A stretch of DNA of 35,696 nt. It comes from Planctomycetota bacterium (GTDB lineage: Bacteria; Planctomycetota; Planctomycetia; Gemmatales; Gemmataceae). Location of the stretch: positions 1 to 35,696 of the forward strand of contig QWPF01000017.1 of assembly GCA_003671255.1 (NCBI GenBank), read 5' to 3'. Shown piece after piece: positions 32,236-35,696 of the stretch; the first letter of the stretch is position 1, and every line of letters begins with the position of its first letter. The position numbers were made by a program, and so were the translations under genes. The notes below the pieces were generated by a model. The model worked only from the letters and a program-made list of their open reading frames with translations. It did no database searches and was not told the origin of the DNA.

Positions 32236-33918
32236 ATGATTAGATCTTCTTGGAATGTTTGGTTGCTTGCGCTTTCTGCACTGCTTTGTGTAGAGGCATC
32301 CGCCCAAGCCAGGCATTGTGGCGCAATCCGCTACTCTCCTATTTGCTGTGAACGCGAACAATTCTGCCTTCCCGAAGTGCAATGCAGAATCACTTACAAA
32401 GAATCCATCGAAGAACGCAGTCAGCTTTGTTACAAGCCTGTGTATCGGACAGTGATGAAAGAATGCAAATCGGTTTGCTATAGGCCGGTTTATGAAACTA
32501 CTTACCGCGATACTTCCTACACCGTCTGTAAACCCGTTTGGGAATGCTACGATGTTGTTCGTAATTACACGGTCTTAAAGCCTATTTATGAGCAATGCGT
32601 TCGTGAAGAAAACTACACCGTACAAAAACCAGTTTGGCAAACCTACCAGACCCCTGTGAAGTACAACACCTATAAACCCGTTTACGAACAACGCGTTAAA
32701 GAAGAACACTTCACCGTGCAAAAACCAGTTTGGCAAACCTACCAGACCCCAGTGAAATACAACACTTACAAACCCGTTTACGAACAACGCGTTAAAGAAG
32801 AACACTTCACCGTACAAAAGCCTGTTTATTATGAAGAGCAAGTTCCTTGCACCCGTACGGTAATGAAACCTGTTTACACCACCGAAACTAGGGACATCTC
32901 TGAAACCATCTATGAATCGGTAATGGAACCAAGAGAAACGGTAGTGCGAAGCTACTCTTGGGAGCCAGTTTGCACCGAAAAACAGATATGCGTTCAAACT
33001 GGATCATGGAGAACGGAAATCTGCGAAATACCAGGCCAAGTAGTGATGAGAAAAGTTTGTCATCCTGGTTTTTGGACCATGGATCCATGCTGCTGCAAGA
33101 TGATTTATGTTGCAGGCCATGTAAGCTGCAGCCCAGTTCAACTTCCTAACCGAACGATCTGCAAAAAGATCTGGGAACCCAGAATGGAAACTCGAACCAT
33201 TACTTGCACCAATTATGTACGCAAGGAAAATTGCAATGTGATTCGCTCCTATTGCTGCAAAATCATACCCAAAACTGTTTGCAAGAAAGTAAGCTTCACC
33301 AGATGCTGCATGGTGCCTGAAGTACAAAACTTTACGGTTACCCGCAAATGCTGCAAAATGGTTTGCGAACATAAGGTTTGCAAGACTCCTTACACAGTTT
33401 GCAAAATGGTTTGCGAAGAACAATGCAAAATGGTTACCTCCCAAAAATGCATCATGACCACCCAACATTGCGTTAAAAAGACCCCTTACACCACTTGCAA
33501 AATGGTCTGCGAAGAACAATGCAAAATGGTTACCTCCCAAAAATGCATCATGACCACCCAACATTGCGTTAAAAAGACCCCTTACACCACTTGCAAAATG
33601 GTTTGCGAAGAACATTGCAAAATGGTTACCTCTCACAAATGCATTATGACCCAGCAACATTGCGTTAAAAAGACCCCTTACACCACTTGCAAAATGGTTT
33701 GCGAAAATCGACAGGAAATCATCAAAGCCCAACGGTGCAAAATGATTACCGAACAACGATGCTGCAAAATTCCTGTAACTACCTGCTCTTTGGTAAAGGA
33801 AGAATCCCTTTTCCAAGTGCCAGAAACTCATTGCACCATGGAACCTTTCACCGTTACTTATAAGGTGTGCAGAAAAATCCCATGCGTCGAAATGATAGGA
33901 ATCCCCTCTTGCAATTAA
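32236..33918 (+). CDS. secreted cysteine-rich repeat protein (planctomycete YTV-like)
   Basis: A 560-residue exported protein with a signal peptide (residues 1-24, ending A-S-A-Q-A). The N-terminal half is built from motifs of the form Y-x-V-x-K-P-V-Y/W-E, including two protein-identical 32-residue units at 32626-32721 and 32722-32817. The C-terminal half is Cys- and Lys-rich: three 32-residue units at 33400-33495, 33496-33591 and 33592-33687, each with five Cys residues, then a degenerate fourth. This is the style of the planctomycete YTV repeat proteins, proposed as cysteine-rich cell-wall or envelope components. Its many Cys residues suggest disulfide cross-linking outside the cytoplasm, and the Lys residues suggest contact with acidic polymers; both are inference. 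It is monocistronic with a strong terminator. Confidence 0.85.
   Translation: MIRSSWNVWLLALSALLCVEASAQARHCGAIRYSPICCEREQFCLPEVQCRITYKESIEERSQLCYKPVYRTVMKECKSVCYRPVYETTYRDTSYTVCKPVWECYDVVRNYTVLKPIYEQCVREENYTVQKPVWQTYQTPVKYNTYKPVYEQRVKEEHFTVQKPVWQTYQTPVKYNTYKPVYEQRVKEEHFTVQKPVYYEEQVPCTRTVMKPVYTTETRDISETIYESVMEPRETVVRSYSWEPVCTEKQICVQTGSWRTEICEIPGQVVMRKVCHPGFWTMDPCCCKMIYVAGHVSCSPVQLPNRTICKKIWEPRMETRTITCTNYVRKENCNVIRSYCCKIIPKTVCKKVSFTRCCMVPEVQNFTVTRKCCKMVCEHKVCKTPYTVCKMVCEEQCKMVTSQKCIMTTQHCVKKTPYTTCKMVCEEQCKMVTSQKCIMTTQHCVKKTPYTTCKMVCEEHCKMVTSHKCIMTQQHCVKKTPYTTCKMVCENRQEIIKAQRCKMITEQRCCKIPVTTCSLVKEESLFQVPETHCTMEPFTVTYKVCRKIPCVEMIGIPSCN
32626..32817 (+). repeat. two tandem 96-base repeats, N-terminal half of the repeat protein
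   Basis: Copies at 32626-32721 and 32722-32817 differ at five positions, all synonymous, so both encode the same 32 residues (beginning K-P-V-W-Q-T-Y-Q-T-P). A diverged partial copy precedes them. This pattern fits selection on the protein or recent conversion followed by silent drift. Confidence 0.9.
33400..33687 (+). repeat. three tandem 96-base repeats, C-terminal half of the repeat protein
   Basis: Copies at 33400-33495, 33496-33591 and 33592-33687 encode 32 residues each, beginning C-K-M-V-C-E-E. The first two differ at one synonymous base; the third differs at about seven positions. A fourth degenerate unit follows from 33688. The unit length equals that of the N-terminal repeats although the sequence is different. 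Confidence 0.92.
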
Positions 33919-33945
33919 GCTGCGGGTAATTTTATTAAAACATTG

Positions 33946-33979
33946 ACTCCCTTGGTTTACACTAACCAAGGGAGTTTTT
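33946..33979 (+). terminator. intrinsic terminator after the cysteine-rich repeat gene
   Basis: ACTCCCTTGGTT at 33946-33957 and AACCAAGGGAGT at 33964-33975 form a perfect 12-base stem with a 6-base loop, followed by a run of T to 33979. It is one of the strongest terminators in the window, 28 bases after the stop. Confidence 0.92.
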
Positions 33980-34116
33980 CATTTCCTAACGCATCTATAA
34001 ATACCTTGCTTCAACCTTAATTCTTTTAAGTTCTGCGCCATTATTCTTCCCAATTGATTTTATCTTTCCGTTATATTCCAAAGGATAATCCGGTTAATAT
34101 GTTGGAGGAGGCTAAC

Positions 34117-34932
34117 ATGAAACAGGTGAGAGTTGGTGCGGTTAATTACCTGAATACGAAACCGCTGATCCATAATCTGGCGCAGATTGCCCCTCATTGG
34201 CATATTGAACTTAAGGTTCCTAGCCACCTTGCGCATGATCTTGCTGCTGAAAAACTCGATGTTGCCCTCATTCCCGTTATTGAATATTTCCGCAATCCTA
34301 ACTATCGCATCATTCCTGGCATTTCAATCGCATCTCACGGTCCGGTCCTAAGTGTCACCCTCTTCAGTAAAGTTCCCTGGCCTGATATCAAATCGATTTC
34401 CCTCGATGAAGGTTCCAAGACAAGTGTTGCACTTTTAAAAATACTCTCTAAACAATTGCACGGCATTGGTTTTACTTCCTCGCCCTTGCCTATGGATGCC
34501 GACCCTGCAAAAGTTACAACCGATGGAGTGCTTTTAATAGGTGATCGCGCCATGAAGGCTTGCTTAAGCGGATTCCCTTTTGCCTACGATCTTGGCGGGG
34601 AATGGCATGACTATGCAAATTTGCCTTTCGTTTATGCGATTTGGGCGGTGCATGAACGGGTATTTGGGGAGAACCTGACTAAATACTTTGCCAAGTCAAA
34701 AAAAGTGGGAATATCCCATGTGGCTGATATCGCCCTTCAAGAATCCAAAACACTTGGACTGGATGCAGGTTTTTGTAGAAGATACCTTTCGCATATCATT
34801 CAATATAATTTGGGTAGTCGGGAAATTGCAGGGTTAGAATTATATAGGCACTTGGCTTATGAAAATGGACTTATTGAACAGGAAAGAAGTATAGATTTCC
34901 ATGATTGCAGAACTTTTGCAAAAAGCCATTGA
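34117..34932 (+). CDS. mqnA: chorismate dehydratase (futalosine pathway)
   Basis: Converts chorismate to 3-[(1-carboxyvinyl)oxy]benzoate, the first step of the futalosine route to menaquinone. The 271-residue protein has a periplasmic-binding-protein-like fold but no signal, as MqnA does. Family segments include V-G-A-V-N-Y-L-N-T-K-P-L at the N terminus, L-D-V-A-L-I-P-V-I-E-Y, S-L-D-E-G-S-K-T-S-V-A-L, I-G-D-R-A-M and F-A-Y-D-L-G-G-E-W. GGAGGAG at 34104-34110 stands 6 bases before the ATG at 34117, fixing the start; ATGs at 34099 and a start at 34054 lie upstream in frame. Its end overlaps mqnC by 32 bases. Confidence 0.92.
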   Translation: MKQVRVGAVNYLNTKPLIHNLAQIAPHWHIELKVPSHLAHDLAAEKLDVALIPVIEYFRNPNYRIIPGISIASHGPVLSVTLFSKVPWPDIKSISLDEGSKTSVALLKILSKQLHGIGFTSSPLPMDADPAKVTTDGVLLIGDRAMKACLSGFPFAYDLGGEWHDYANLPFVYAIWAVHERVFGENLTKYFAKSKKVGISHVADIALQESKTLGLDAGFCRRYLSHIIQYNLGSREIAGLELYRHLAYENGLIEQERSIDFHDCRTFAKSH

Positions 34933-35696
34933 TGGCAAAAGAATTACCCCAGAAGAAGGGCTTTACCTTTTAGAAAAGGCAGACCTACTCTCTTTGGGCG
35001 ATGCTGCAAATAATATTTGCAATAAAATGCACCCCGAAAGTTATCGCACCTTTAATATTGATCGCAACATCAATTACACCAACATATGTGCAGCAGTTTG
35101 CGACTTTTGCGCTTTTTATCGCAAGTCTTCGGATGCAGATGCCTATGTTCTTCCTCGTGAAGAAATTTACAAAAAGATCGAAGAAACAATAGCGTTAGGC
35201 GGAGACCAAACTCTTTTACAAGGCGGCTTACACCCAACACTTAAATTAGAATGGTATGAAGATTTACTAAGAGATCTCAAAACCAGATACCCGAAGTTTA
35301 ATCTGCATGCCTTTAGCCCACCTGAGATTTGGCATTTTCATAAGCTCAACAAGTTACCTTTAAAAGAAGTTTTGCAAAGGCTTAAAGATGCTGGGTTAGG
35401 TAGTCTGCCTGGTGGTGGGGGTGAAATTCTGGCAGACCGAGTTCGAAAACTTCTTACCAAAAATAAGTGCCTGACTGAAGAATGGCTTGAAGTTCACAGG
35501 GTTTGGCATAATTTAGGAGGCAAATCAACCTGCACCATGATGTTTGGCCATGTTGAAACACTTGCAGAGCGCATCGAACACTTTGAAAAGTTAAGGCAGC
35601 TTCAAGATGAAACTGGGGGTTTCACTGCTTTCATCTGTTGGACATTTCAGCCTGAAAATACAGAGATGGTACACATATCGCCTACGGGTGGATTTG
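34901..35696 (+). CDS. mqnC: cyclic dehypoxanthinyl futalosine synthase, 3' end missing
   Basis: A radical SAM enzyme that cyclises dehypoxanthine futalosine, a later step in the menaquinone route begun by MqnA. The frame opens at ATG 34901 and is still open at the window end (265 codons). The [4Fe-4S] motif C-x3-C-x2-C is at residues 63, 67 and 70 (N-I-C-A-A-V-C-D-F-C-A-F-Y-R). Further MqnC markers are L-L-Q-G-G-L-H-P, H-A-F-S-P-P-E-I and L-P-G-G-G-G-E-I-L-A-D-R-V-R, the last separating it from MqnE. The start lies inside mqnA; AGGAAAG is about 14 bases upstream, so translational coupling is likely. Confidence 0.92.
   Translation, partial: MIAELLQKAIDGKRITPEEGLYLLEKADLLSLGDAANNICNKMHPESYRTFNIDRNINYTNICAAVCDFCAFYRKSSDADAYVLPREEIYKKIEETIALGGDQTLLQGGLHPTLKLEWYEDLLRDLKTRYPKFNLHAFSPPEIWHFHKLNKLPLKEVLQRLKDAGLGSLPGGGGEILADRVRKLLTKNKCLTEEWLEVHRVWHNLGGKSTCTMMFGHVETLAERIEHFEKLRQLQDETGGFTAFICWTFQPENTEMVHISPTGGF

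Noticed and set aside
33400-33687. Regular 96-base repeats considered as a CRISPR-like array
   Set aside because: Units are directly tandem with no spacers and lie within an intact coding frame.
33004-33969. A 321-codon open frame on the minus strand opposite the cysteine-rich repeat gene
   Set aside because: It mirrors the repeats and codon use of the plus-strand gene, lacks a ribosome binding site, and its product is a repetitive Phe/Ala/Asn/His sequence. The plus frame has a signal peptide and terminator.

Overview
The window reads as a stretch of core chromosome from a bacterium of the phylum Planctomycetota, at moderate GC. I infer this from a YTV-like cysteine-rich repeat protein, several small proteins of a type I associate with planctomycetes, the futalosine route to menaquinone (mqnA, mqnC), lipid A chemistry (lpxA), an archaeal-type phosphoglycerate mutase, and the MoxR/DUF58/DUF4129 envelope cluster. 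I found no rRNA, tRNA, CRISPR array, insertion sequence, prophage or integrase. Genes are dense, lie on both strands and often overlap by 1-8 bases. TTG and GTG starts appear next to good ribosome binding sites.

Layout. 1-5.1 kb: yceH (-), apgM (+), prfB (-) with its programmed +1 frameshift, an SDR oxidoreductase (+) and a PP2C phosphatase (-). 5.1-7.0 kb: a bifunctional-nuclease-domain protein, lpxA, and a convergent small gene whose stop codon overlaps the lpxA stop. 7.0-12.0 kb: a likely transcription unit of dtd, two APC amino-acid permeases (the second with a roughly 100-residue helical insert) and a mandelate-racemase-type enzyme. 12.1-14.0 kb: a MazG-like pyrophosphohydrolase overlapping a secreted beta-sandwich protein. 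14.0-14.4 kb: a gene-free stretch rich in inverted repeats, ending in a possible structured leader for rimI. 14.4-17.2 kb: rimI, a secreted coiled-coil protein between two terminators, then cmk (reading frame broken by one base) and plsC. 17.2-21.4 kb: moxR, DUF58 and DUF4129 genes on the minus strand. 21.5-26.8 kb: a small secreted Tyr/Pro/Trp-rich protein, purB, a small unknown gene and an MMPL/HpnN-like RND transporter. 26.8-29.9 kb: gpsA, a DUF1802 gene and a class-C-type serine hydrolase as one minus-strand unit. 30.2-32.0 kb: two unrecognised genes and an FHA-domain protein. 32.2-33.9 kb: the cysteine-rich repeat protein with a strong terminator. 34.1 kb to the end: mqnA and the 5' part of mqnC.

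How it fits together. Most of the window is housekeeping: glycolysis, translation termination and tRNA proofreading, purine and pyrimidine nucleotide synthesis, phospholipid precursors (gpsA, plsC), lipid A and menaquinone. Over this lies an envelope theme: the MoxR cluster, the MMPL transporter, the disulfide-capable repeat protein and several small secreted proteins. I see no recognisable defence or mobile system. The parts most likely to be new are the hairpin-dense region at 13.99-14.39 kb, the permease with the helical insert beside a racemase-type enzyme and dtd, and the 32-residue repeats of the cysteine-rich protein. The cmk frameshift needs to be settled as real or a sequencing error.
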